Assembly: GCA_032158295.1 (NCBI GenBank)
Contig: CM063262.1
Location: 10,239,977 to 10,303,976, forward strand
Length of the DNA: 64,000 bases
Direction: 5' to 3'
Source of the DNA: Pycnopodia helianthoides
Taxonomy: Eukaryota > Echinodermata > Asteroidea > Forcipulatida > Asteriidae
Shown: in pieces, positions 1 through 22,428 of the stretch
Layout: each line of letters starts with the position of its first letter
Position numbering within the stretch: position 1 is the first letter of the stretch
Made by a program: the position numbers and the translations under genes
Notes under the pieces: generated by a model
Told to the model about the DNA's origin: nothing
The model's database searches: none
The model's input: only the letters and a program-made list of their open reading frames with translations

Positions 1-1337
1 CACTAATTTTTGGAATATTTAACAAAGGTACACCCTCCCTTTAAAGGAACAAGCAATAATCTCCACAGACTACCCTCTCAAATAAAACACACAAACCTCA
101 CTTTAAGCTTCAATCAAATCAATATTTATTAGTTTTTTGGGGTAGTATTTTTTACAAATATGAACCAATCCCAAGGAAGTTCGGCTTAATTTGTGAAGTA
201 AAGCACAAGTATTTTTCTTTGTTTAATTTAAATTTAACTTCTGAAGTGGATACAGTGAAGATGCATTAATTGCGAGTTACCCTCATTTTCAATTTTTTTA
301 TTTGGGGATAAAAAATACCAATTTCTATGCACGAGAATTCAATGGCTTTTAATTCCAAAAGAAATAAGCAAAACCACAATTAATACATCATCACGTGTTG
401 ACGTAATTTCACCTAAGCCTCTCGTCACAAAAATGTTTGGACATTAACAACCGCTAGTGACCGCATTGTTTGACCACTCGAGCATGAAGCACACATTCTT
501 ACACAACAGAAAGGCCTTCTTTTTTTTTTTTACAAACTCTAATATCACCTTGAAAATATTCTCTAGCTCAAACAATTTTTTGTGCACAACCAAACGGCGC
601 TCCATAGGTGTTTGGCATTTCGAATTTCTCCACCAATTTGCAGTGATTGCATAAGGGCAACCTTATACCTCATTGGAAAGATCCAATCTTCCTCTTTCCA
701 ACCATTGTAAGCTTGGAAGGCCTAGTATGGAGGGTAAACAACGACAAAACTACAGCTGTATTACAAATGGTTTTTAAGCTGTCTTGAGTGGGGGGTTTTG
801 TGTTGCTTATGGTCAGGAAATGGGTTAATTATTTTAATTTCAAATTGTGGTCTCTTTAATAACAGTGTCAGCCCAAATCAAGTCTACTGGGGCAACCAAA
901 ATAGTGTTCAGAATAAATATTTACATTTTTCAACAACAGAAAACAGCTTCCTACTTCAACGTTACGGAACACCTTTTTTGTTTCTTGCCTTTAATTCGGT
1001 TATTTTTCAGAGCAAGTTAAAAGCTAAGCCAGCGCTTACTGTGGTTCAAAAGAACCAATTGATGGACACTCCCCCTTTTTTTCTTAAGGTATTAAATTTG
1101 TGTTTCCTACTTTACAGTGTCTTACTTTGATTTTTTTTTTGTCTTGCTCCCAAGAACTTTAAGAAGTTAAATGAACTTTATGAAGTAATTTTTTCACTGG
1201 TTGTTTTCGGCAAACATTATGAGTGTTGTACCTTCTACCTGAGGAAGAAAGGGCCAAGATGTACAAGTGACGAGTCTTATAAATACGCCCCCGTCTCAAT
1301 AAGATGACTGTTTTCTTATGGATGACTTTCTGACATC
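1..1337. other. 3' flank of NDUFS2, no further gene seen
   Basis: AT-rich sequence. Bases 1..45 are the tail of an R3-type repeat. The NDUFS2 3' UTR must lie in the right part on the minus strand, but several AATAAA/ATTAAA matches occur and none can be chosen. The two open frames here (457..654, 798..1130) show no recognisable protein. Confidence 0.5.
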
Positions 1338-11952
<10,615 letters not shown>

Positions 11953-11999
11953 GATGTTTCGTAAACTCTGACCTGGTAACCGTTGCACAATGGCCAAAC

Positions 12000-13049
12000 C
12001 ACACTGCGTTCCGAGTGTGTGGACGCTTGTTATTTACAGAGTACCAACAGCCTTCCAAGGTCCACACTGTACTGAGAAAGATGGTTATAAATTGGGGGCG
12101 GGAGGGGAAGGGGGGAGACGGTTCCTTTTACTTTTACAAATTTTATTTTAGTAGGATTCCTGAATGAATTAATTGAACAGGGTGACATCGCTAGGCCCAT
12201 TTTTCCTACCCTTTTGCCCCACCCCCAAGAGGACCCAATATTTAGAGGTTAATTTTTGTTTGTGATCTACACTGAGTTGTTTATGTTTGCAATGATTTTC
12301 CTCGCTCTTTCACCTTTGGTGGTGGTTTGTTTGTTCCGGGGAGCCCTAATAATATTCGATTCCCCATACGAACCTCATGAAAGAGTGGACTCTAAGTTTC
12401 ATGAGTCGGACGAACTCATGAGGGATATTTTGTTCTCGGCGATTCTTGATGGCGTCAACCTGAAGCCATGTGTCCGTATAAAATATGGCCTAGAGATAAG
12501 ACTTTAGCCTTACAGAATTAGAAGCGGGGAGAGTTAGGCCGGAAAGTGATTGTGTGTTTGTTAGCAAAAACAGGGGAGCCATAGCAAGTGTCTCCTTTTT
12601 CTTTCTTTTTAATCAGCTATAGACCAGGGTGCACCAAATTGCTTAAAAACTGCATCATACTTAATAACTCCAGACGGGCCCCTGAGTTCATTATCATTGG
12701 CAAACAACCAAACTTAGTAGGCCTATAAAATAGTAAGAAAACTATGTTTATAAGAAACAATATAGCCTCTTTGTACATAGTGTCATTCAATGTTTCTTTG
12801 CAAAAAGAGCTAGAGTTCAAGAACTTATTACAACAAAGGCCCTGACTGTAGCGTAGGTTGAAATCAAAGCATGAGATTTTGAAATGCAGATCTCCCGAAA
12901 AGAAAAAAGGGCGCCCTCAAGTCATCTTCCTGAGGCCGTTTGCCTCAAAAGTGTCCCTTGACCTGCGGCAGTCATCATGATGTTTGTGCCGAAGAACATG
13001 TCAGATCAACTGTTGTTCTTCAAGACAGTAACAACAAAATGTCAACAAT
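12000..13049. other. Upstream flank of NDUFS2
   Basis: The NDUFS2 promoter should lie just above 11952 on the minus strand, but no TATA or other core element stands out. A short plus-strand frame at 12283..12507 (74 codons, hydrophobic residues 2-26, then a charged tail) is intact; I recognise no family and rate it unlikely. Confidence 0.35.
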
Positions 13050-13144
13050 ATGGAGAGCGGAAACCCGGACGAATGGGGAGGGGAGGGAACGACCCCCACG
13101 GCATCAGGTGGAGAGGAAATTAAAGAGAGGATCATAATTCGGAG
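13050..13144 (+). CDS. Candidate first coding exon of an unidentified gene
   Basis: The ATG sits in a good context (A at -3, G at +4) and opens a frame rich in Gly, Glu and Thr that starts MESGNPDEWGG and ends EEIKERIIIR. A possible donor CGGAG|GTTAGG follows at 13145 (phase 2). If unspliced, the frame stops after 40 codons. Composition is higher in GC and CpG than its surroundings. It would be transcribed divergently from NDUFS2, about 1.1 kb apart. The family is not recognised; support is codon-like sequence and context only. Confidence 0.25.
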
Positions 13145-13746
13145 GTTAGGTCTGTTAATTGGAGATAACTGAATCGATCTCACTCAAGTCGAACTAGAAC
13201 TTTCCCAGCAGAGGCAAAAAAAAAAAGAATTGACAATTTTTAGTGTAGAGTTGTCTCTCGATACTAGATTAGAAAAAGTCTCCATGCGACTGAGTGTATT
13301 TCCTTCCTCCATGCTGAGTGTACGGGGAGGGGGGGGGCATCATACGCGGTTAAGAATTAAGCTGAATCAGAAAGTAGCTGATCCTTAATATTGATCACTT
13401 CATTATTTCTATAAAATACCCATCCTGATCAATTAGGCTCCGACTGCGGTTTATTACAAAGGAGTCTACCTTTTACAAAGAACAAATTAATGACTATGAT
13501 CCTCATAATTCACGGACGCACTCATGCACGGACAAGTTTTACTCTCAGCAATACCAGTCAATTATTGTGATTTATAAACTATGGTCTTGCTGGGAGTGGG
13601 ATAGCCTCTCATTCGGCACTGAGGATCGCATGCAAAGCAAAACAATTAGTTATGAATCACAATATTATTTTATTGACTGGTAATTAACTCCAATGCTGTA
13701 TGCTTTATATCAAAATTGGCCTACCGGGATGAATGTCTACGTCGCC

Positions 13747-14140
13747 TTAAAGGAACATTACAGAATTGGTCAGGAAAAAACTTGTAAAATAAACTTTTTG
13801 ATCACAGATTTACATCAAACTTACACGGTCTAATGATGATGATAGTAGAAAACATCCCTTGAAATATTTCTGTCTGAAACGCCATATTTGATGAGAAATG
13901 AATAAACTAATTTTCCGATTTGAGTTTATCGCTCAGTGAGCGTTTTATTCATTTGTTGAATCTATATGATTTCATGCAAATGTGTAATCTGTTTTTCACT
14001 ATTTTCTCGTGACCGAGATGGCCGATCGATCTCAAACTTCTACAGATTTGTCAGTTTATGTATATGGTGGATTACATAAAGTGCTTACACTGCCAGCAAC
14101 TGTTTTGTTTGCAAAAACCAATTCTGTAATATTCCTTTAA
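13747..14140 (+). mobile_element. R1 MITE, copy 2
   Basis: A full-length copy with TTAA at both ends, AGGAACATTACAGAATTGGT on the left and its complement on the right. Confidence 0.92.
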
Positions 14141-15367
14141 TAAAAAGCACGATGAGTAATTTCAGATCTCTGTGAAAACATGAGCCGGCGGTGTTTTCAC
14201 GAAAACGTGAGCACTCAATTAATATGAAAGCATCCATCTTAATAGTTTTGGTGATGTGGCCAGCTCATTGAAAAACTGAGAATTGAATTGGGTTGAAATT
14301 AGTGTTATCATCAATCCTGCTAAAAAAAGAAGAAAAAGAGGAGAAAAGGGACATGGTAAAATAATAATTATTTCTACCTGTGGCAGATGGGGTGAACCTA
14401 TGCAAAGTCAATTCGGCCAAGTCAACGCTTAACATAAATAGCGCCCTCTATATTGATTGTTTGTAAACTGACACCTCAACGCACGCTGGAATTCAATCCA
14501 TCAAACCAAGACCCAAATGAAAACTTTCTTTCTTTGACATTTTTTGGACGAAACCCAACATTTTTTTCCTGTGGTTTCTCGTTGGTTTTTGTCTAACCTC
14601 TAAACACCGATTAATAATTATTCACAATTTTTTAAAAGAGCCTTTGCAAATTTAATCTCTGACGGCCACAGAAGTGGGTCAAGAAGTGGTGACCCCCAGG
14701 GTTAACGCTAATGTTTACCACACGATTTGCATAAGAACGTTGACCCCGGTTTTGGTTGCTGTATGTGTAAAAGTTGAACACACACACAGAGTATGCACGC
14801 ATCGCAATACACGGCCAAGATGGATGGACCAAATCTACCTGGAGATGTCATCTTTACGTCGGGATTTCCCTAATTTATGAAGACCTGGAGACCGTTTCAC
14901 GAAGTGGTTAGAGTAAAAGGTAGGTGGAGGATGTTGTCTGTAGTGCAATTTTGTGGTCTTTTCCTTTGGATAGAGTGGAAACGCATGTGGGAAAATTCGA
15001 ACAGTGTGTGAAGTTACACCAAAGAAAGTGGTAGCTGACTGCTTCTTGTGAGGAGTCTTAACTTGTTTGTGTGTACTGTGCAATGAGGAGGTGCACGCAA
15101 GGAAACTGCCCAAACCGGTTTACGGTCACAACGGCCCTTTTGTATGAAATAACAAAATGTGAACCATTAGGAGAATAATAAGATGGATTAAGACCTAATT
15201 AAAGGGAGTATTTTATTTACACTGGCTCGTGTGTGTCATGACTGTTTAGTGTTTGTCTTAGCTGTAAACTTGTATTGACTATTTGAGTAATTTGTTTTGT
15301 ACACTTCATGTGTAAAAGACTCTTAGACTGCATAGCGGTTGACATGGATTATGGATGGAGGCACAAC
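14141..15367. other. Stretch without a supported gene
   Basis: Mostly unique AT-rich sequence with (AC)-rich text near 14780. Frames up to 92 codons (14835..15113) show no recognisable domain. Confidence 0.5.
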
Positions 15368-15726
15368 TTAAAGGAACATTACAGAATTGTTTTTTGCAAA
15401 CAAAACAGTTGCTGGCAGTGTAAGCACTTTATGTAATCCACCATATACATAAACTGACAAACCTGTAGAAGTTTGAGATCGATCGACCATCTGGGTCACG
15501 AGAAAATAGTGAAAAACTGATTATACATATTGCATGAAATCATATACTATAGCTTCAACAAATGAATAAAACGCTCACTGAGCGATAAACTCCAATCGGA
15601 AAATTAGTTTATTCATTTCTCATCAAATATGGCGTTTCAGACAGAAATATTTCAAGGGATGTTTTCCACTATCATCATCACTTATTTTATAATTTGTTTC
15701 TTACCAATTCTGTAACGTTCCTTTAT
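15368..15726 (-). mobile_element. R1 MITE, copy 3 (inside arm B)
   Basis: Reverse orientation. The right terminus has decayed to CCTTTATAAG; the left TTAA is intact. Confidence 0.88.
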
Positions 15727-16050
15727 AAGGTTGCGAAAGTTTGTATAATAGTACTAGTGTAGTACTAGTACTTTTGAGTAGTACTAATAGTAGTACTACA
15801 CCATAGGGCCTAGTAGTACTAGGCCCGGTCTTGTCAAGTGATTCCTTGGGATTTTTCCTGATTTCAGGATTTTCTCAAAATCTCCTTGAGCCTTTGAATT
15901 GAATGTTCTTGAAAAAAGTACTTAATCCTCTTGCTGTCTGACCATTCAATACCATTCAAGTGGTTTTGAATGATAGATAAACTATGCCAGCCTGAAATAA
16001 TGATACCATGAGGGAATGCATGTACACAGTACACAGTTAGTTCTGTGCAC
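15368..16050 (-). repeat. Inverted duplication, arm B (partner 8729..9458)
   Basis: This is the reverse complement of arm A and includes an R1 MITE at 15368..15726. Similarity includes the frame encoding ELTVYCVHAFPHGIIISGWH, present on opposite strands in the two arms with one Val/Ile difference nearby. Confidence 0.9.
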
Positions 16051-16340
16051 AGTTGTGCCACCGTACACAACCTTGGCAGTCGGATGGTTTCAAATGGTTG
16101 GTCAACTCACTGGAAAATGTTGCCAAGAGTCACTGACAGTAGGAGGGTTAAAGCAATCACCAAAAGGGAGAAAGAAAAAGTCCACACTGTGTTCAAACCT
16201 TTAAATAATTTTGAAAAAATTTCCGTAGCCAACTGCCACTTTTTTTACTCATTCAAGACCTCATTTGAGTAAATAAGATACCATTTTATTTCATAATGAG
16301 TGAAGTTTTACCAATAGTTTTGTGAAATAGGTAGAGTCCC

Positions 16341-16727
16341 TAAAGACACTGGACACCTTTGGTAATTGTCAAAGACCAGTCTTCTCACTTGGTGTATCTC
16401 AACATATGCACAAAATAACAAACCTGTGAAAATTTGAACTCAATTGGTCGTCGAAGTTGCGAGATAATAATGGAAGAAAAAACACCCTTGTCACCTGAAG
16501 TTGTGTGCTTTCAGATGCTTGATTTCTAGACCTCACGCGTAAGGTCTCAAAATCAATTCAAATATTTTACTGAGAAATTACTTCTTTCTCAAAAACTACG
16601 TTACTTCAGAGGGAGCCGTTTCTCACAATGATTTATACTATCAACAGCTCTCCATTGCTCGTTACCAAGTAAGTTTTTATGCTAACGATTATTTTGAGTA
16701 ATTACCAATAGTGTCCAGTGCCTTTAA
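16341..16727. mobile_element. R2 MITE, copy 2
   Basis: TAAAGACACTGGACACCTTT ... AGTGTCCAGTGCCTTTAA, with the GACCTCACGCGTAAGGTC centre. Confidence 0.9.
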
Positions 16728-18692
16728 ACCTCCTGATTAGACTGTGCGAGTCTCGTGCATATCAACAACAAGAACAAACTTGAACAAAGACTTAAAAAAT
16801 GAAATACTTGTGTCTGGATCCCGTTTCACTTAAAAAAAAAAAAATTATGATGAAAGTTACTCATTTTCACCTCAAACCATAAAATATTGTACGGCATCCA
16901 AATATCGACAGAAAAGAATTGCAGTACAGCAGGCTAAGTAAAGAGCGCCCTCAATATGAGCAAATCTTCCATAGTAGTCGCTTGTGTCGAAGAGCATTGC
17001 AGGTCTGATGAAGCTCAAGCCTCTTGAACAAGTGACTAATAAATGTAAAACTGTTGTGCTTGTTAGGATTTTAACATCGGAATTTTCTATTATAAGGTAA
17101 AATATTTGAGTATAAGTTATCCTTAATTTTAGCTCCATTCGTTTAGAGAGAAGTGCTTTGCGGGCCATTGGAATTATTACTTTTAACCGTGATTACCATG
17201 ACGATATGAGACTCACTTCCAGGTTCACTCCATGGTTATGATCGCATTCAGAGACGATTTTATCCAGACAAATGATGGATTTTTTTTTATGGTGAAGTGG
17301 AAAGCAATACTATAAACAACAATAAAAACGGGACACTCTGCAGAGATTGGTGAACATTTAAAAACAACTCTGATCGAGAAATGCGCTGAGTACTATGCCT
17401 ACAGGTGCCAGTTGAACGGTTACACGGTGAACCGAACAATCGTCCACTTGCGTGTTTACATTTGTAAAAAAATTCACTCGAAAGGGTCGCGAAACCCAGA
17501 CCACATTGCAATCATGATACACAGGCCCTTTTTGAATCCACGGCTTCGGCTCCGGATTGGGCTTCAGGCCCAGTCTTGATGGAGCCTAGCTAGCCTGAGC
17601 CGATTTTGGAGCCGAAGCCGTGAATTCGAAAAGGGCCATAGACTCCATTTGAAGCTGGAAACAACAGTGTTCAAAAAGGACGCAGGTTCCAAAATAGATG
17701 ACAGAGCCCAAACCAAGGTTGGGAAAAGGCCCTCAGTGTTCAGCAAAGACCGTATAGCACGACAATGCGAGATGGGCAACTGGAGCTCTAGTATGCGTTA
17801 TTGTAGATGTCACATTTTTTGCCAATTTGACCCCAAAATTTAGATGTTAATTTCAAATAGCTACATGTATTTGTATCAGTAAAGTTAAAAGCTTTCATTT
17901 GTCATGTTTGTGACTTTGCACAAAAAAATCTGCCAATGATTCGTACATAACATGTAAGATTTATTTCTTCTTGTTATGTTTTTTCTTTGCGGGAGTGAAA
18001 TGGCTCAAAGTCAAAATGCTGTGTTGGAGATGCAACGCTTTGACCACATTGATTGAGTACATGTACATTATACATGATCAGTCCTGTAAACTTTTTTTCT
18101 TGAAATTTTGTTTCTGAAACAGATGGTTCCATCATGCCATTTCGCTTACTAATTTAAAAACATCCGATCAGCTCAAAACTCACTTTTTCCATTCATTTTT
18201 ACATTTTTACTTCAAACCAATTTATTCATTATTAGTTTAAATATTCAATACCATTTTTCTCTATTGCTATTTTTCTCTCTTCTTTATTTTAAGTTTCTTT
18301 GAACCGTCCAACTTTTTTTTCTTCAGATTTTGTGGCTAGTTTATTGCTTCATTTCATTATTTATTGAATTACTTTTTTCTCTAGAGTTAAAAATTTTTGT
18401 TTGTTTGTTTTATTTTCCGTGGAATGTGCAACTTTTTGATGTCTTAGAATGGGTGAAATTTTACACAAGTAATTACCCAAATTAGGGTAAAATCCAAGAC
18501 TGTAGGGCCTCTTGATCTGAATGCTTACTTGACCAAAATTTGTTACAAGACCATATGTCAAAATGAGAAAGAAAATCCCTGACACAGTTTAACATGCATT
18601 TAACTGTTTTTATATAAACAAGCAAGACATAAAATTAGGAGGATTTATCTAATTTTTTCCCCCCTCCTTTCTCAAAATAGCTTAACAGCTGC
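16728..18692. other. Stretch without a supported gene
   Basis: Apart from the palindromic element at 17524..17637, this is unique AT-rich sequence with poly-T and (TTTG)n-like tracts around 18110..18420. No frame here looks coding. Confidence 0.5.
17524..17637. mobile_element. Palindromic MITE (GGCTTCGGCTCC family), copy 1
   Basis: Inverted arms GGCCCTTTTTGAATCCACGG and its complement enclose GGCTTCGGCTCC/GGAGCCGAAGCC. A second, longer member lies at 22269..22428. Confidence 0.85.
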
Positions 18693-18763
18693 AGTGCTTC
18701 TCACCAAGTAAGTTTTTTTTATGGTCATTAATTTTTGGGAGTATTTACCAAAGTATGACCCTA
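18693..18763. mobile_element. R3 MITE, terminal fragment
   Basis: CACCAAGTAAGTTTTTTTTA and GTATTTACCAAAGTATGACC match the terminal part of R3 copies such as 36984..37356. Confidence 0.6.
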
Positions 18764-18839
18764 CCTTACACAACAGCATTACTATAGCAACCTCCCACTT
18801 TGTTTTATTCACTCCATTGTGGGTAGGTAAGCCGATGCA

Positions 18840-19015
18840 TAGTGTTAGCCAGAGGGGTGTCTGGGTGTCTTTTGGACACCCTGTTTTAAATTTGGACACC
18901 CTGTTTTATCCGTCATTTATATGTAAATGTATTGTAAGTGAGCAATTCGGACTCCCAGTTTTTAAATGTTCAGCAAGTTTGGACACCCTTTTACCAATTC
19001 CTGGCTAAAACCCTG
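18840..19015 (+). mobile_element. R4 hAT-like MITE, copy 2
   Basis: Starts AGTGTTAGCCAGAGGGG and ends CCTGGCTAAAACCCTG, with internal TTTGGACACCC repeats. It is full length, about 176 bp. Confidence 0.85.
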
Positions 19016-19467
19016 CACCGATGGGCTACGATTCTGGACTGGGCAGATAATTCTCTTGGTATTCACCATTTTTTTTTAATAATCAGCCTGGGATCTTTTG
19101 TAGGCAGCTGATGGTAATCCATGGCCTGTGTTGATTCTAGCCTGTTTCCACTGTTGTGTAATGTTGTGAGTAGCTGGAGTTGAAGTAAACTTTGTCCTTG
19201 GGGGTAGAGCTGGGGATAGCTTGTCCATAGACCCCCCCCCTCTGGCATGTCTTGCACCTGGTGGATTAGTTTGTAAGATGGTGCATCTGGTTATGTCTGG
19301 TGTACAGTAGGTTGGGATCCTTGCAGTGGTCGGCTGGCCAAATGCCAGTTAAAACACACGAGGACCAGTCAAAATTCACTCCAAGAGTGTAACTGTAACT
19401 TTGTAAGTGGTCCGGCTGTCCAGTTCAGTGTTAAAAATCATCCCTATTTCATTTGAGATGTGGACAT

Positions 19468-19613
19468 GGGCCCAATTTCAGCACAAAAAGTAGCTAAGCA
19501 CAACAAAATTATGCTTACCAGAATAAGGTAACCAGCCAAACTACCATGTCACATGTACATGTACACTGGTATCCTGCTCATTTCTGCTTAAGCAGCAGTG
19601 TGAAATTGGGCCC
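19468..19613. mobile_element. R5 MITE, shortened copy
   Basis: GGGCCCAATTTCA ... TGAAATTGGGCCC with AAAATTATGCTTACCAGAAT inside. The usual CATAGAGCTGCT terminal segment is missing on the left. Confidence 0.8.
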
Positions 19614-20094
19614 AGCGGAAAAGCTGACAGACAAGTGAAATGACAAGCTAACTGGTCCTGCTGGATAAAAAAAAGGGCAAACCCTGCCTTGTACATGTAC
19701 AGTAAAGACCACATGTAACCTGTGACATCACATGTTGACCAAAGAACCACAGCCTGGACTTCCTGCAGGCACCATTACACTCAGCCCAATGTAAGAACAC
19801 ATTGATCAAATCTAAATATTTAAATGAAGATTGCACCGATTGTCAGATTTTTATCAACTTTTGAAATGAAGAAAGACGGCAAACCTCAAAACTAGTTCAG
19901 CTGTTATTTTTGTAACTCATAAAGTTATGATACAAAGTGTAAAATTTCCTATATGACCAGTGTAGTATCTTGCCTGCCAGAAAGGCCCTGGAATGTCAAG
20001 GTCACTCTTTTTATGAAACAAACAATGCGCCCCAATCAGTCACAACACTTTACACACCTCCCTCTAAATCCCTACCCTCTTCAATTTACGCCTC
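19614..20094. other. Stretch without a supported gene
   Basis: Unique sequence with TACATGTACATG strings; nothing else is recognised. Confidence 0.5.
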
Positions 20095-20470
20095 CCTTGA
20101 TGCTCCAAATCTGATCTGTACCAGATAATAATAATAACTGGTTAATTCCAGACCTGGTGTCTGAAGTTTTTGAATGATGAGACCCATTAACATGTTCACC
20201 TTACAAGGGTTTACAAGGTGCTGAGCAGCCATTGCAAGAAACACTGGGGCAAACCCCTTCTCTTTACGATAAGTGTAACTGGGTTCTTCTACGTGCATTA
20301 CACAACACACGAGACCAACGGCTTTACGTCCCATCCAATGGTTAAGTGTCTTACTTAACATGCTTAAGGACACACATAAGTGTCAAGACCGGTACTCAGA
20401 GCCGCACTCTGCTGATCAGAAAACACAAGAGCTTGAGTCCGGTGTGCTTGACCGCTCGGCAACGACTCGC
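20095..20470 (-). mobile_element. tRNA-Leu-like SINE (SINE-L), copy 1
   Basis: On the minus strand a head resembling tRNA-Leu (GCCGAGCGGTCAAG, ACTCAAGCTCT, B-box region GAGTACCGGTCTTGACACTT) is followed by the body with GGATGGGACGTAAAGCC, CACGTAGAAGAACCCAG and AGGGGTTTGCCCC. Anticodon-loop text CTCAAG corresponds to a CAA anticodon. Mutations in the B box argue against a functional tRNA. Confidence 0.8.
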
Positions 20471-20697
20471 CACGATCTTCAGATCGGGTAGCTTTGGCTT
20501 ATTATAAAAAGGGATGCTTGCCAACACTGAACAAGCCAGCTGGAGCACTTGGAGAGAATTTCGACTGGTCCTTCAGGGTTTCTAACTAGCATTTGGCCAG
20601 GGGAACACTGTTATGGGAAAAGGCTGTATAATATGTGTAGAGTACATTGTGTTCAGTTGTACTCTTGTTCACATCAAGGTTTTAGCCAGGATTTGGT

Positions 20698-21085
20698 TAA
20701 TGGACACCTTTGGTAATTGTCAAAGACCAGTCTTCTCACTTGGTGTATCTCAACATATATGCACAAAATAACAAACCTGTGAAAATTTGAACTCAATTGG
20801 TCGTCGAAGTTGCGAGATAATAATGGAAGAAAAAACACCCTTGTCACACAAGTTGTGTGCTTTCAGATGCTTGATTTCGAGACCGAGACCTCACGCGTGA
20901 GGTCTCAAAATCAATTCAAATATTTTACTGAGAAATTACTTCTTTCTCAAAAACTACGTTACTTCAGAGGGAGCCGTTTCTCACAATGTTTTATACTATC
21001 AACAGCTCTCCATTGCTTGTTACCAAGTAAGTTTTTATGCTAACAGTTATTTTGAGTAATTACCAATAGTGTCCGTTGCCTTTAA
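20698..21085. mobile_element. R2 MITE, copy 3
   Basis: Lacks the first few bases of the left end (starts TGGACACCTTTGGTAATTG) and ends GTGTCCGTTGCCTTTAA. The central palindrome GACCTCACGCGTGAGGTC is perfect. An R4 element abuts it on the right. Confidence 0.9.
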
Positions 21086-21086
21086 A

Positions 21087-21236
21087 AGGGTGTCCACATT
21101 TGCTGGAAATTTAAAACCTGGGTGTCCAAATTGTTCACTTACAATACATTTACATGTAAATGACAGATAAAACAGGGTGTCCAAATTAAAAACTGGGCGT
21201 CCAAAAGACACCCAGACACCCCTCTGGCTAACACTA
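21087..21236 (-). mobile_element. R4 hAT-like MITE, copy 3 (reverse)
   Basis: Begins AAGGGTGTCCACATTTGC and ends CCCTCTGGCTAACACTA; the CCTGGCTAAAACCC terminus is missing where it meets the R2 element. Confidence 0.85.
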
Positions 21237-21291
21237 GTATGGTTCACATCTTTGGAACTTTTGATGTAACTTACACAGATCCTTTACATCA

Positions 21292-21963
21292 GGGCCCAAT
21301 TTCATAGAGCTGCTAAGCACGAAAATGTGCTTAGCATGAAATTTCTTCCTTGATAAAAACAGGATTACCAAGCAAATTTCCATTTGTTGCATAATTGCTT
21401 GTTAACCCTAAAGAACCCAAGTCCTACAATATCCTCATTGCCAAAGTGCAGGATTGTGAAGGATTTGGGCTATTAGGGATCTGCAACACAGGAGGATTTC
21501 GAAGGCTTTGGGCTAAAATGAGTTTTTGTTAGGGTAGGATTTCGCAGGACTTGCGCTACCGGGCTGTTTTTACATAGGAGGATTTTGAAGGTTTTATGTA
21601 TTATGCAGCTTAGCCAAAATAGGATTCTGAAGGTTTTGGGCTTTTTTGACATTTTTTGACTCCCTAACTTCTGTCTCAAAAGGATTTTGAAGGATTGGGC
21701 TAATATGTATACTTACAATAAGTTGAAGGATATTGAAGGATTTGGGCACTTTAGGTTTATTACCACTTTAATCCGAAGGATATTGAAGGATTTGGGCAGT
21801 ATGTTTACCCAAGGGTCTAGTCTGTTAGGGTTAATGGTATTCAGCTGTTGTTTGCTTGTACTGAAAAACACGTGGAAATTTGGCTGGTAATCCTGTTTTT
21901 ATCAAGGCAAAAATTTCATGCTAAGCAAATTTTTGTGCTAAGCAGCTCTATGAAATTTGGCCC
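21292..21963. mobile_element. R5 MITE (subfamily 2) split by a nested piggyBac-like MITE
   Basis: The two halves, 21292..21406 and 21833..21963, join into an element matching 35353..35588 (TGCTAAGCAC, GATAAAAACAGGATTACC, GGTATTCAGCTGTTGTTTG). The insert is described separately. Confidence 0.85.
21403..21836. mobile_element. piggyBac-like MITE nested in R5
   Basis: Bounded by TTAA and by CCCTAAAGAACCC on the left and TCTGTTAGGG on the right, i.e. inverted CCCTAA ends next to a TTAA target site as in piggyBac elements. The interior is made of degraded short repeats around GAAGGATTTGGGCTA. The uninterrupted R5 copy at 35353..35588 shows one TTA(C) at the insertion point, supporting TTAA duplication. 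Confidence 0.8.
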
Positions 21964-22064
21964 TGATTGGTGGAACTCGCGGCACGTGTCATCCTTTATT
22001 GTATGGAAAAATCATCATCACGCAAACATTTGTGATGATGGTGTACACGGACGTTTGTATCTAG

Positions 22065-22112
22065 TAAAACCATGGAGTTAGAGGTAGAGAAGTCGCCAGC
22101 CCTCATAGATCA
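22065..22112 (+). CDS. Candidate coding exon, possibly linked to 13050..13144
   Basis: A possible acceptor TATCTAG precedes TAAAACCATGGAG; a strong donor CA|GTGAGT follows at 22113. Within it ACCATGG is an ideal start context opening MELEVEKSPALID. If joined to 13050..13144 (phase 2) the frame continues as Ser-Lys-Thr-Met-Glu. It could equally be a separate first exon. Family unknown; the exon is very short and this call is weak. Confidence 0.2.
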
Positions 22113-22268
22113 GTGAGTTTACACTAACGACATAGTTTGTGTGTAGTGTGTGGTTAGTGTCTGCTCTGCAGTTGACAATAGGATTAGGGTTGGAAGTCAT
22201 TTATGGTATGCCATACATGTACATGTAAAATCTCGAGATGCATGGCAAATACTGCCCAGTTCCACATA

Positions 22269-22428
22269 GGCCCTTTTCGAATTCAAGGCTTCGGCTCCAA
22301 AATCGGCTCAGGCTAGTTAGGCTCCCTCAGTTATTTTAACTTACGCATGCTTTGCGGTCAGGGTTTCAGACAAGAAAACTGGGCCTGAAGCCCAATCCGG
22401 AGCCAAAGCCGTGGATTTGAAAAGGGAC
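22269..22428. mobile_element. Palindromic MITE (GGCTTCGGCTCC family), copy 2
   Basis: Same terminal arms as 17524..17637 (GGCCCTTTTCGAATTCAAGG) with about 45 bp more in the centre. Confidence 0.85.

Noticed and set aside
12283..12507. 74-codon frame with hydrophobic N-terminus upstream of NDUFS2
   Set aside because: Signal-anchor-like start, but no recognised family and no other support.
21403..21836. Interstitial telomere repeat (TTAACCCTAA)
   Set aside because: Only one motif at each end in inverted orientation; better explained as TTAA target plus CCCTAA transposon ends.
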